DNA from: a virus
Reading direction: 5' to 3' (one strand)
IMG/VR virus record: IMGVR_UViG_3300032323_001724
Location: 1 to 51,925 of that record
DNA length: 51,925 bases
Part shown: in pieces, positions 39,849 to 48,207 of the stretch
Layout: every line of letters begins with the position of its first letter
Position numbering within the stretch: the stretch's first letter is position 1
Notes under the pieces: generated by a model
What the model was told of the DNA's origin: nothing
Seen by the model: only the letters and a program-made list of their open reading frames with translations
Database searches by the model: none
Position numbers and translations under genes: made by a program

Positions 39849-40288
39849 TGAAAAAATTTGTAGAAAGACTATTTGGCATAGACAAGATCAGAGCAGAGGC
39901 TGAACGTAGTATGATTGTCGCAGCCGAAGCTGCCGAATCAGCTAAAGCAGCCACTGCCGCTGCCGAACGTGCCGCAGAAGCAGAGGCGCAGGCCAAACTA
40001 TCACCAAAAGAACGTGCAACACGTAAAAAAGAGCCGTGGGTAGGTGTACTCGAAACACATGTCAACAAAGATAATGTGCGTAATGGCTTTTTTGAGCTTG
40101 ACTGGAACGACCTTTTTGTGTTAAAATTAAAGCAAGAGGGATACGGTGAGGACGGGGACAAGGACGAAGAAATCATAGATCGTTGGTTCCGTGAACTGTG
40201 TGCCAATGTAGTAGTCGATGGTGACTTTGGTGGTCCTGTAAACACAGGCGTAATTGATATTAAAACAGTGAAGAAAGACAATCTATGA
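39848..40288 (+). CDS. Ala-rich coiled-coil protein
   Basis: 146 aa from the ATG of the TAATG junction with queE; a start four codons earlier is inside queE. Residues about 15-50 form a long Ala/Glu helix (AAEAAESAKAATAAAERAAE). The rest is a small ordered domain (KDNVRNGFFELDWNDLFVL, VVVDGDFGGPVNTG). No family can be named. It overlaps the RNase H gene by 4 nt. Confidence 0.7.
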   Translation: MKKFVERLFGIDKIRAEAERSMIVAAEAAESAKAATAAAERAAEAEAQAKLSPKERATRKKEPWVGVLETHVNKDNVRNGFFELDWNDLFVLKLKQEGYGEDGDKDEEIIDRWFRELCANVVVDGDFGGPVNTGVIDIKTVKKDNL

Positions 40289-41292
40289 CATATATCTTAG
40301 TTGATACAGCAAACACATTCTTTCGTGCCCGTCACGTTATCAACGGTGACGCTGATATCAAACTAGGCATGGCGTTCCACATTACCTTAAACAGTATTCG
40401 CAAGGCGTGGCAGCAATTCGAAGGCAGTCATGTCATATTCTGTTTAGAGGGGCGCAGCTGGCGTAAGGATTATTATGCTCCTTATAAGGCGCAACGTGCT
40501 GCTCAACGTGCTGCACATACAGAAAAAGAAGCAGACGAAGAAAAAATCTTCTGGGAAGCTTTTGATACATTTAAAGAATTTATCACAGACAAGACCAACT
40601 GCACCGTACTACAGAATCCACGCCTTGAAGCAGACGATCTTATTGCTGGGTGGATTCAGAGTCATCCAAATGACAAACACGTGATTATCAGTACAGACAC
40701 AGACTTTGTTCAATTAATTGCACCCAATGTCACACAGTACAACGGTGTAATGGAAACCACTATTACACACGAAGGAATATTTGATGACAAAGGCAAACCA
40801 GTCATTGACAAGAAAACACAAGAGCCCAAGCCAGCCCCTAATCCAGAGTGGCTGTTGTTCGAAAAATGCATGCGTGGTGATACCAGTGATAATGTCTTCT
40901 CAGCGTATCCGGGTGTACGTACTAAAGGCACAAGCAAAAAAGTGGGTCTTACAGAAGCGTTCGAAGATCGTAACAGCAAAGGCTATGCGTGGAACAATCT
41001 CATGCTTCAGAGATGGTCTGACCACAACGGTCAAGAGCATCGTGTGTTAGAAGATTACGAACGCAATCGTCGACTGATTGATCTAAGTCATCAACCCGAT
41101 GACATCAAAGAGATAATTGTAAACACCATTACCACTGCTACTGCTGAACAAAAGAATGTGAGTCAAGTTGGTATAAGATTAATCAAGTTCTGTAATCTAT
41201 GGGATTTGAAAAAGATTGCTGATCAGGCACAGAGTTATGCAGAACCACTTAACGCAAGGTATATCAATGAAACTCAAACCTTGTCAGTATGA
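40285..41292 (+). CDS. rnh: T4-type RNase H, 5'-3' exo/flap nuclease
   Basis: 335 aa against 305 in T4. Residues expected for the FEN family are present: ILVDTANTFFRAR, EADDLIAGW, ISTDTDFVQL and MRGDTSDNV, which provide the conserved Asp/Glu cluster. It removes RNA primers and flaps during lagging-strand synthesis. It is overlapped by 4 nt with the coiled-coil gene. The C-terminus is slightly extended. Confidence 0.92.
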   Translation: MTYILVDTANTFFRARHVINGDADIKLGMAFHITLNSIRKAWQQFEGSHVIFCLEGRSWRKDYYAPYKAQRAAQRAAHTEKEADEEKIFWEAFDTFKEFITDKTNCTVLQNPRLEADDLIAGWIQSHPNDKHVIISTDTDFVQLIAPNVTQYNGVMETTITHEGIFDDKGKPVIDKKTQEPKPAPNPEWLLFEKCMRGDTSDNVFSAYPGVRTKGTSKKVGLTEAFEDRNSKGYAWNNLMLQRWSDHNGQEHRVLEDYERNRRLIDLSHQPDDIKEIIVNTITTATAEQKNVSQVGIRLIKFCNLWDLKKIADQAQSYAEPLNARYINETQTLSV

Positions 41293-41335
41293 AGACACCT
41301 GTGAAATTAAAACAGATACCTGTTGGGAGAACACA

Positions 41336-41812
41336 ATGACAGACATACATGCTAAACCTATAATCGCAAATAAATTTTGGATTGTAGAAGAGAACGGTGA
41401 GAAGATTGCTACCCTGAGAAAAGACGATGACAATAGATTTTTCATGAGCAACGAGTCAGGCGTGACCATCTATGAAACCAAAGACAGCCTCACTCGGCAG
41501 TTTGGTAAAAAGTTTTTCACTGTAAAGATTGTCAAAGAAGCAGATACAGCACTGCCTAATGAAGTTCATGGTTATGCTACCAGTACCGAACCGCACAACG
41601 CCATGTTTGACATTCGCAAGAAACTTCCACTGTTCACAAAAAGCAGCGATTCAAAAAGTTTATATTGTGCAGGCTACTACTGTATCAAATTCGACAAAGG
41701 ATGGGTTAAGAGTTTTTGTCCTAAAAAGATTACACTAGAACGTTATCCATACAAAGGTCCGTTCAAAACAGAATTAGAGATGAAACAGGTATTAGCTAAT
41801 GTCACAAAATAA
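41336..41812 (+). CDS. Hypothetical protein
   Basis: 158 aa from the ATG at 41336, which has TGGGAGA at a suitable distance. An in-frame ATG at 41267 would add a Cys-containing N-terminus overlapping rnh. It is an alpha/beta sequence (NKFWIVEENGEKIATLRKDD, YCAGYYCIKFDKGWVKSF). No family is recognised. It overlaps the next gene by 14 nt. Confidence 0.6.
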   Translation: MTDIHAKPIIANKFWIVEENGEKIATLRKDDDNRFFMSNESGVTIYETKDSLTRQFGKKFFTVKIVKEADTALPNEVHGYATSTEPHNAMFDIRKKLPLFTKSSDSKSLYCAGYYCIKFDKGWVKSFCPKKITLERYPYKGPFKTELEMKQVLANVTK

Positions 41813-42047
41813 TCTGCCAGATACACTACCTACCATACAGAAACTACTTCAGAGAATTCAAGTAGCCGAACGTAGTCAACAAAAAGAAATACGCATAAGT
41901 TTGCAAGAGGCCCGAGAGCTTACTACAGAATTAGCCCTCATGACTGTGAAACTAGGGCTAACTGTTAGTGAAATACATCAAATGTTGGCTGCAATCAAAG
42001 AAGCTACCACACAAATAGACGTTAAATTCGACGGCGGACAGTTCTAA
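41799..42047 (+). CDS. Helical coiled-coil protein
   Basis: 82 aa, nearly all alpha-helical (LPTIQKLLQRIQVAERSQQK, LTTELALMTVKLGLTVSEIH). The heptad-like pattern suggests oligomerisation. It overlaps the previous gene by 14 nt and ends just before a late promoter. No family is recognised. Confidence 0.6.
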   Translation: MSQNNLPDTLPTIQKLLQRIQVAERSQQKEIRISLQEARELTTELALMTVKLGLTVSEIHQMLAAIKEATTQIDVKFDGGQF

Positions 42048-42053
42048 AAAAGA

Positions 42054-42061
42054 CATAAATA
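42054..42061 (+). promoter_or_regulatory. Candidate T4-type late promoter box CATAAATA
   Basis: CATAAATA in the 42-nt intergenic gap, 28 nt before the ATG at 42090. The predicted start is near 42067. The last A is also the first base of the hairpin at 42061-42091. Confidence 0.6.
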
Positions 42062-42091
42062 TATACGTGGTTAATTAGGAAACACGTATAT
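42061..42091 (+). promoter_or_regulatory. Hairpin sequestering the ribosome-binding site and start codon of 42090
   Basis: ATATACGTG (42061-42069) pairs with CACGTATAT (42083-42091), a 9-bp perfect stem. The 13-nt loop contains TTAGGAA, and the start codon AT is in the 3' arm. It has the same geometry as the hairpin at 18964. Late RNA starting near 42067 would lose most of the 5' arm. Confidence 0.65.
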
Positions 42092-42374
42092 GAGCAGACC
42101 CAAACCTAAAATTCTTTTAGAATATGCTAACAAAGAAACCTACAAGGTTGAGCAGATCCTTGACTCGGAAGCTATCTGGGCTGTGTTCTATAACGGCCAG
42201 CCTTTCAATCTCAAAAGTGGTAGTCTAGTAGCCAGCTACCCCGGACCGAAATACAAAAAGGTCTCATTTTCAAATCCAGGACATGCGCATAATTTGGCAA
42301 AGAAATTAAATCGATTGTTCAAGACCAAAGACTTTGCTGTGTACAAACTCACTGCAGGTGAAGAGATTAAATGA
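42090..42374 (+). CDS. Hypothetical small protein, probably late
   Basis: 94 aa. It is a small mixed-fold protein with YPGPKYKKVSFSNPGHAHN and a Lys-rich C-terminal helix (LAKKLNRLFKTKDFAVY). It has its own late promoter box and hairpin. No family is named; conservation in T4-like phages is likely but cannot be checked here. Confidence 0.65.
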   Translation: MSRPKPKILLEYANKETYKVEQILDSEAIWAVFYNGQPFNLKSGSLVASYPGPKYKKVSFSNPGHAHNLAKKLNRLFKTKDFAVYKLTAGEEIK

Positions 42375-42375
42375 T

Positions 42376-42774
42376 ATGAATAAAGATGCCTATACCAAGG
42401 CGTTCTTACAGGCAGCAGAATTACCCGTCAATGAAAAAAATATCAAAGACTATAAAGCCGTATGGTGGTGGAGTTTCAGAAAGAAAGATCAAGGCGGTTT
42501 AAGATTAACTGAGCAGGCCTTGGAATTCATTGAAGAACATGCTAAAATAAAAACTTATAAGATAGAATTTCCCAAAGAATTTGCTTTCACACCACAGGTG
42601 CTGCTTTGGTTAGACAATTATATCGATTCACCATTTTTCGTCAACAAAAAACACATCATCGTAATGAAAGAAAAAGCTGCGTTTGAACTATATTTGCTCA
42701 GTGGCGATGTTCGCAAGTTGGGACACAATAGAGCCATGAGTAAAAGACTTAGCCAAGAATCCACCCCCGAATAA
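42376..42774 (+). CDS. Hypothetical protein
   Basis: 132 aa from the ATG at 42376, two bases after the previous stop region; an upstream in-frame ATG overlaps the previous gene. It is aromatic-rich (DYKAVWWWSFRKKDQGG, FAFTPQVLLWLDNYI) and alpha/beta. Co-transcribed with the previous gene. The function is unknown. Confidence 0.6.
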   Translation: MNKDAYTKAFLQAAELPVNEKNIKDYKAVWWWSFRKKDQGGLRLTEQALEFIEEHAKIKTYKIEFPKEFAFTPQVLLWLDNYIDSPFFVNKKHIIVMKEKAAFELYLLSGDVRKLGHNRAMSKRLSQESTPE

Positions 42775-42782
42775 TCCCACTG

Positions 42783-42790
42783 TATAAATA
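42783..42790 (+). promoter_or_regulatory. Perfect T4 late promoter box TATAAATA
   Basis: TATAAATA exactly matches the T4 late -10 element, 8 nt before the ATG at 42799. No ribosome-binding site lies between, so a near-leaderless late transcript is predicted. Confidence 0.65.
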
Positions 42791-42798
42791 TTTTCACT

Positions 42799-43068
42799 AT
42801 GTTTGACCTTAATCCAATGGATGTACTACAACAGCGAAAGCTGAAGACCGTAGCTCCTCATTTCGCTGAATTGAATATCACAGATTCTGAGATATTTGAA
42901 GGTATCGAAGACTGGATTAAAGTCAAGCTCAAGGGCAGATATTATATCTGTAAAAAACCTGCTCTGGACAAGAGTGGGAATCTTAGATCTTCACATTTTG
43001 TAGGATTTGAAGATCAAAAAGAATTAACCTATTTCATGCTTGCATGCCCACACCTAAGGAGAAACTAA
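42799..43068 (+). CDS. Hypothetical small protein
   Basis: 89 aa. It opens with NPMDVLQQRKLKTVAPHFAE and is followed by an acidic, then basic segment (WIKVKLKGRYYICKKPALD). It may be a small beta-barrel. It is coupled by TAATG to the next gene. It is expressed from a late box, so late or structural function is inferred. Confidence 0.65.
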   Translation: MFDLNPMDVLQQRKLKTVAPHFAELNITDSEIFEGIEDWIKVKLKGRYYICKKPALDKSGNLRSSHFVGFEDQKELTYFMLACPHLRRN

Positions 43069-43316
43069 TGTCAGAAGAAGTTAAAGATCAAGTTGCAGCA
43101 CAGGCAGTTGCACCTGCCGAAACAGCAGCACCTGCTGAAGCAGCACCCACAGCACAGGCTCCTGATTTAAATATCAGCGATCTGATGGCTGTAAAAAATA
43201 TCATCGAAGTTGCAACAAGCAGAGGAGCGTTCAAAGCAGCAGAATTGGAAGCAGTTGGTAAAAGTTTTAACAAACTAAATTCCTTCCTTGAAGCTGTATC
43301 TAAAAAGGAAGCCTAA
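43068..43316 (+). CDS. Small Ala-rich helical protein
   Basis: 82 aa from the ATG of the TAATG junction; a start eight codons upstream is inside the previous gene. An Ala/Pro/Glu-rich N-terminus (about 1-32) is followed by a helical domain (ISDLMAVKNIIEVATSRGAF, LEAVGKSFNKLNSFLEAV). The pattern recurs in T4-like cyanophages as far as I recall. The function is unknown. Confidence 0.65.
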   Translation: MSEEVKDQVAAQAVAPAETAAPAEAAPTAQAPDLNISDLMAVKNIIEVATSRGAFKAAELEAVGKSFNKLNSFLEAVSKKEA

Positions 43317-43967
43317 ATGAGAAGCTTAAAACACATAGGTAGAATTCAAAACACAGGTGCCAAGGTATTGGTGGTGTTTAGAACTCTGCCCGGAGAGTCA
43401 AACATGGCTCTTGTATTACCCGTAGCTCAACTGCCTGATCAATACCATGATTCGATTATGACATTGGTAGAAACTGATCAAGCGCAGGACGCATATGAGT
43501 TCGGTGAAATCATGCACATACGTCCATTTCCTGATGGCAGACCTATGCTGCGGGCTATGCAAGCAGATGGCAGGCTAATCAAAGTGGCCACTGATGCTGT
43601 AATGATGACTCCTACTACCAACGACTCCGTGCTGTTAGCTAATCTTAACACACTGATCGCGGAACAGAAGAACTGCACTGTGGATGATCTATGCACATTT
43701 GTGGCAGGCGCTCCTTCCGCTAAGGCCGAAGTCAAAGATATAGCGTCAGTAAATGACACAGAACCCGCAGTTGATTCCGACATTCCTGCACCTATCAGAG
43801 CACAGGCTAATACTAACTCTGCACTCAGTGACAAGGATCTAGCAAAATCATATCGCAGTCAGGCAGATGCTATGTATAAAGAAGCAGCGAGATTGCGCAA
43901 AGAAGCAGAAGAACTCGATCCTATTGTGAAGAAAACCAAAAAGGTAGAAGAATCTGTTGATGCCTAA
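43317..43967 (+). CDS. Conserved-looking protein with helical C-terminus
   Basis: 216 aa, contiguous with the previous stop. The N-terminal half is a small beta-rich domain (IGRIQNTGAKVLVVFRTLPG) with MHIRPFPDGRPML. A Pro/Ala/Asp linker leads to a Lys/Glu-rich coiled coil at the C-terminus (KSYRSQADAMYKEAARLRKE). It may be an assembly or DNA-associated protein. No family is recognised. Confidence 0.65.
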   Translation: MRSLKHIGRIQNTGAKVLVVFRTLPGESNMALVLPVAQLPDQYHDSIMTLVETDQAQDAYEFGEIMHIRPFPDGRPMLRAMQADGRLIKVATDAVMMTPTTNDSVLLANLNTLIAEQKNCTVDDLCTFVAGAPSAKAEVKDIASVNDTEPAVDSDIPAPIRAQANTNSALSDKDLAKSYRSQADAMYKEAARLRKEAEELDPIVKKTKKVEESVDA

Positions 43968-44265
43968 TCCTTTGTTTAAACCTCCTCGACATCTTGTAAA
44001 AGAATGGCCAGAGGTTTTTGAAGATCTTTATATGAATACCATGCCTGTAGCCTATCTGGATTCGGTGAGGTTAGATTTCATCGATGGCCGGGTATGGGAG
44101 ATCGATGTAAAGAATGAGCTTACTAAACAGACCGCTGATGGAATTGCTGATGTGTTGGTTAGTACTCTTCAAGAATACAAAGACGAAATTAAAAAAATAG
44201 ATTTCAAAGTTGATGTAGAAAGGCTTAAGAAAGACATCAAGGATTCGTCAAAAAACATTTTTTAG
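43960..44265 (+). CDS. Hypothetical protein
   Basis: 101 aa from the ATG at 43960; a TTG just before it is less likely. It is mainly alpha/beta with an acidic middle (MPVAYLDSVRLDFIDGRVWE) and a Lys-rich C-terminal helix. It ends tail-to-tail with the minus-strand operon, overlapping by 4 nt (TTAG). Confidence 0.6.
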   Translation: MPNPLFKPPRHLVKEWPEVFEDLYMNTMPVAYLDSVRLDFIDGRVWEIDVKNELTKQTADGIADVLVSTLQEYKDEIKKIDFKVDVERLKKDIKDSSKNIF

Positions 44266-45059
44266 TTAATGTTTGCTGCTATAAGGTCAGCCATTTGTTT
44301 GGCTGACCCTTTTCCTGGGTGTATTAAATCTCGAGCTTGATTATCAATAGATACCCAGTCACTTTCTGTATAATGTGCTGTAGATTCAAAAAAACTTGCA
44401 GAATAGTATCTACATTTGTTTTTCCAAAATTCTCTACTGGTCATACTCGTATAAGTGGCATTAAGCATTGATTGGTATGGATTTGCAATAATGCTATCAG
44501 AAAAATGATTGCTATCCCAAGGACCGATGTGTTCAATATCATGCTCATTGAATACTGTGAATCTATCAATATTTGTCCATAATTGAACCACAGCGTGTGG
44601 CGTTGTAAAATTTTTAGACAGCAACATAGAATTTATAAATGAGTGTTGCATTGACGATGCGCTAACTCCCATATTTATCACTGGTCGGTTCAATAACACA
44701 GACAGCTGATGAGAAATTGTTTCATCCTCAGCTATGCCGACTCCAACAGTACACGAACATCCGAATAAAACTACTGCGTTAGTCCAATCAATTGTGTCCC
44801 ATTCGTCTGCTCTATATCCGTTAGAATTACATTTATATGTCACATCCTTGTTTCTGTAGTGCCAGTCGGCAGGTTGTTTTTTGAGATTTTTCTTTAGCAG
44901 ATCAGGTGAGTCACTTGATGAAAATTTATCAGAGATAGGATGAGCATTATCATCTTGTTTTAAGACGTTAAGATCTACATGTGTTAATAAATTTGCTTTG
45001 AGGAAAGGATATTTGAGAAAATATTCAGGATATTTTTCCGCACTACTCCAAATGTACAT
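44262..45059 (-). CDS. SGNH/GDSL-like hydrolase
   Basis: 265 aa on the minus strand. VVLFGCSCTVGVGI is the block I nucleophile motif (GxSxT; Ser follows GC), NMGVSASSMQHS is a block II-like Gly region, and DLIHPGKGSA near the C-terminus supplies the DxxH catalytic pair. Such enzymes deacylate sugars or polysaccharides. It is the last gene of the sugar-modification operon. It contains the terminator hairpin of the opposite strand. Confidence 0.7.
   Translation of the reverse strand: MYIWSSAEKYPEYFLKYPFLKANLLTHVDLNVLKQDDNAHPISDKFSSSDSPDLLKKNLKKQPADWHYRNKDVTYKCNSNGYRADEWDTIDWTNAVVLFGCSCTVGVGIAEDETISHQLSVLLNRPVINMGVSASSMQHSFINSMLLSKNFTTPHAVVQLWTNIDRFTVFNEHDIEHIGPWDSNHFSDSIIANPYQSMLNATYTSMTSREFWKNKCRYYSASFFESTAHYTESDWVSIDNQARDLIHPGKGSAKQMADLIAANIN
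44285..44314 (+). terminator. Hairpin terminator for plus-strand transcripts, inside the opposing gene
   Basis: GGTCAGCCA (44285-44293) pairs with TGGCTGACC (44300-44308), a 9-bp perfect stem with a 6-nt loop, followed by CTTTTCC. The T-run is imperfect. It is within the 3' coding end of the minus-strand SGNH gene and lies just beyond the plus-strand stop. Confidence 0.55.
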
Positions 45060-45060
45060 G

Positions 45061-46092
45061 TTAAGCCCCTACAATAAACTTATGTAATTCGCTGGCAAAC
45101 AAATCATGCCCTTTGGCACTGGGATGACAACACACTGTTACCCAATGATTCGGTGTGCCTTTACCGTTGAAATCCCAGAATCCCACATTCTTTATTCCTT
45201 CTTGGGTAAGACATAATTCCATAAAGGTCAAACATCCTTGCGGTTTGAACATTTTATCCCAAGGCCATTGATCCACAATAGCATCAAGAGTTTTCTCATT
45301 GGAATTCTGAATGCCATTTGTGTCTTCGACATGCTTAGTTATTTTTTGATTCTCGTCACGGATGACTGTCCATCGAATTATATTTTTAAAATCAGTTTGA
45401 TTATATGTTTTATCAAACCCAGGAGTAATGATTAATCTTGCGTTTTTTAACTTACACCAGTTTTCTAATTCAATAACATTAGATATCTGTTCCAACATGC
45501 TGGATTTTTCACTGTGTACTGCGGTACCATATCCTTTCCACAGTGTTTTACGAGGACCATCTTGCTGATCTTCATACCATGGCCACATGCAATGAAACTT
45601 GCTGATTTCATCAACATTATTACCCAGTTCGTCACTGATGAAATCAAAACGTTCAGGACCGCTAGGCACATAGATCACAATAAGTTCATCAATGTTGTGC
45701 CAGTCTATCTGCGGATGAAAATATAAACTCTTGATAGATGCTCTATTACCTTTGCCACTAAGACCAAAATTAATAGCAGTATACTGGGAATTAAAATATT
45801 TTTTACAGAGTACATTCACAAATGCATTTTTATGCTGCATAAATGACCAATCAATATTGCCGGTGACGTTGGTTCGTAATTCTTTATGTGCCGACAATAG
45901 CTTAGATTTTTCTGCTGTTGTTAGAATAGGTTCCATAGGGACACCGGTCTTCAGCATAGACCAATCATACTGTTCATAGATATCTTGGTCTATCGCTCCT
46001 TGACCTTCTACAAATGAACATCCTAAACTAATTATAGCTTTTCGTGTTCTCTTTAAATCATTGTTTATTTCTGCGATTGTGATATTATGCAT
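45061..46092 (-). CDS. SGNH/GDSL-like hydrolase, second copy
   Basis: 343 aa from the ATG that overlaps the upstream gene by 8 nt; an earlier in-frame ATG would overlap by 44 nt. ISLGCSFVEGQGA is block I, INFGLSGKGNRAS is block II, and VCCHPSAKGHDLFA contains the catalytic His region. It shares the motif order with the preceding gene but is otherwise divergent. It probably acts on the same class of substrate. Confidence 0.68.
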   Translation of the reverse strand: MHNITIAEINNDLKRTRKAIISLGCSFVEGQGAIDQDIYEQYDWSMLKTGVPMEPILTTAEKSKLLSAHKELRTNVTGNIDWSFMQHKNAFVNVLCKKYFNSQYTAINFGLSGKGNRASIKSLYFHPQIDWHNIDELIVIYVPSGPERFDFISDELGNNVDEISKFHCMWPWYEDQQDGPRKTLWKGYGTAVHSEKSSMLEQISNVIELENWCKLKNARLIITPGFDKTYNQTDFKNIIRWTVIRDENQKITKHVEDTNGIQNSNEKTLDAIVDQWPWDKMFKPQGCLTFMELCLTQEGIKNVGFWDFNGKGTPNHWVTVCCHPSAKGHDLFASELHKFIVGA

Positions 46093-47422
46093 GTGCGACC
46101 TTTGACACATAATCTCGTAGAGTTTCAATTGCTTTGGGCATATTAACAGTAGAATTATCTCTAAGCACTTTAAAATTGTGGTCGAGAATATCTTTCATCG
46201 AACTAAACCATTGAATCTTTTTTTCATTTGACATAGCTTTAATATCTTTAAGTATCTGAATAATTGCATCTAATCTATCCCAGGACTCTAAATCATCGTA
46301 TGATTCATCTATAAATCCGTGAAATGTTTTATAACCCAATTCTCTGAGATATCGTAGGCTATGTTTGTTACCGTACATTATAAACGGATGTCTAGTAGCA
46401 ATGGGTTTAAAAGTTTTTTCACTAATAAAGCAAGTATTTTCAGCGAACGATGCTTCACTGACCACACTGATCCATGTATCTAAGGTAGCTTGATAATTCA
46501 AGTCTTGTTCAAATAAATTCCCCATCGGGCCTTCGAATCCATGTTTTTCTGTTTCTTTGAGATTGTTTCTGGGATACATAGGTAACATATGCTTGTAAGA
46601 ATTATACACATCCTGATCTAACATCCGGCCGTCATAATATCCTTTGTGAAATGAAAAAGCGTTCATGCTGTTGATTCCGTCGTCAAGCAATCCGTGCTTG
46701 TACAGACTGTCAAATAACCAAATACGATGCGGCCTAGATCTCTTTTGAAATGCATTGTATAATTTAATATCGCTGATATTTTTTGTTTTATAAGCAATTT
46801 GTTTTTCTGATGTTGGCAACAGGTACCATTGATTGCTCGCGCATTCATGAATGTATTTTTCAAAATGTATGTAAGGAATTACACACATCTCATCATTAAT
46901 TTTTCGGGATAAACACCATTCGTTATATTGTTGTGTCACTGCAAGATTTCCCGTGACATATATAACCCTACTGGCACTTATTTCATACTGATCGCAGCCA
47001 GTATGAAACCAATCAAATAACCAATCTGTATGATAGCCTTCATGAGACTGATCAAGTAATAAGTAGCATTGATTGTTACGTAGAGCTGATAATTGTTCTG
47101 TGTCTAAAAATGCAAACACAGATTTTCGTTGTGATATCGGTGAATCGTATTCTTTGTCAAGGTCAGCTGATCCGCACCAATCCCACGGAGCATGTGCTAC
47201 TCCGGTTGGTATTATATAACTTACCGATGATTTTCTATCACTCCATTGATCAAATGTCACAGTGTCTGCATCTAGTTGATCAGCATACAGGCGTTGAGTT
47301 TTGATTCGAGATAACACTGCGGCTAACGGACTGGGCGGAAATTTACGAATGTTGGAAGTATTCTTTTCCTCACATCTCGTAATATTCATTAATTCGTCAA
47401 CGTTTTCAAAAATAAAATTCAT
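46085..47422 (-). CDS. Exostosin/GT-like protein
   Basis: 445 aa. The segment SEKTFKPIATRHPFIMYGNK, followed by LRYLRELGYKTFHGFIDESY, is typical of exostosin- or fucosyltransferase-like enzymes (donor-binding EKTFKPI). The N-terminal half is divergent. It may transfer a sugar in virion or host glycan synthesis. It overlaps the oxygenase gene by 4 nt (ATGA). Confidence 0.65.
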   Translation of the reverse strand: MNFIFENVDELMNITRCEEKNTSNIRKFPPSPLAAVLSRIKTQRLYADQLDADTVTFDQWSDRKSSVSYIIPTGVAHAPWDWCGSADLDKEYDSPISQRKSVFAFLDTEQLSALRNNQCYLLLDQSHEGYHTDWLFDWFHTGCDQYEISASRVIYVTGNLAVTQQYNEWCLSRKINDEMCVIPYIHFEKYIHECASNQWYLLPTSEKQIAYKTKNISDIKLYNAFQKRSRPHRIWLFDSLYKHGLLDDGINSMNAFSFHKGYYDGRMLDQDVYNSYKHMLPMYPRNNLKETEKHGFEGPMGNLFEQDLNYQATLDTWISVVSEASFAENTCFISEKTFKPIATRHPFIMYGNKHSLRYLRELGYKTFHGFIDESYDDLESWDRLDAIIQILKDIKAMSNEKKIQWFSSMKDILDHNFKVLRDNSTVNMPKAIETLRDYVSKVAHA

Positions 47423-48207
47423 GACCTATTCCATTGTTCTACATTAATTCCGTTGGCAATACTGCGGCGGGCAATCAGTTGTTGTATTTCAATATTATCT
47501 TTTTGTTGTTCTGTAGGTGCAAATAAGGCTCTGCTTCTAGGGTCAACATTGTTTGGCGGATCTGTCAAATAATACATAGCGATACTATTTCTTGTGATGC
47601 CAGTTGGAGATTCCACCGCGGTGGTTAATCCGTGCCATGTACGTTGTGTGGTATCAAATATCACTGCTCTGTTGAACATCGGTGATACTGTTTGAAATAT
47701 AGTAGTAGGGCCACTGCTATCCGAATTCCAGATTCCGAAATCTCCGCCCCATGATGTTTGCCATTTAGGAGTAAGATAAATTATTAAATTATATTTACGT
47801 TGGAGATGCAGCTTGGGATGAACACTGTAATCTAGATGAGGATTTAATTTTCCGCCTTGCGGATAACAGTGTAGGCCACCGCCATGTATGCCAGGATCTG
47901 TATATAAATTTGTAGTTCCAGTTAGCCCAACAAGTAGATCCGTGAATTGCTTAGAGTTTAACCAGTATATTAACTGATATATGCTTTGAGGGAATCTATC
48001 CCAGATGTTACAGGTACGTTTAAGTTCGATCTGGTTGTTGTATGTGCCATTATACATTCCAGAGTCGTAGGCAGGAAAATCTTCTGCAATTTTGTCTGCA
48101 ACAGATTCTTGTAGAAAATTATCAATAACACAATACGAATACGTAGTGCTATTGAACCTGTCAAAGGCCTTTTCTATATTTTGTAAATTAATTAAATTAC
48201 TAACCAT
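47419..48207 (-). CDS. 2-oxoglutarate/Fe(II) oxygenase
   Basis: 262 aa. PHLDYSVHP with His124 and Asp126, WHGL with His192 and RNSIAMYYLT with Arg206 form the HxD...H and 2OG-binding Arg set of prolyl-4-hydroxylase-like dioxygenases. Substrate is unknown; protein, sugar or nucleobase hydroxylation are possible. It overlaps the epimerase gene by 16 nt. Confidence 0.85.
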   Translation of the reverse strand: MVSNLINLQNIEKAFDRFNSTTYSYCVIDNFLQESVADKIAEDFPAYDSGMYNGTYNNQIELKRTCNIWDRFPQSIYQLIYWLNSKQFTDLLVGLTGTTNLYTDPGIHGGGLHCYPQGGKLNPHLDYSVHPKLHLQRKYNLIIYLTPKWQTSWGGDFGIWNSDSSGPTTIFQTVSPMFNRAVIFDTTQRTWHGLTTAVESPTGITRNSIAMYYLTDPPNNVDPRSRALFAPTEQQKDNIEIQQLIARRSIANGINVEQWNRS

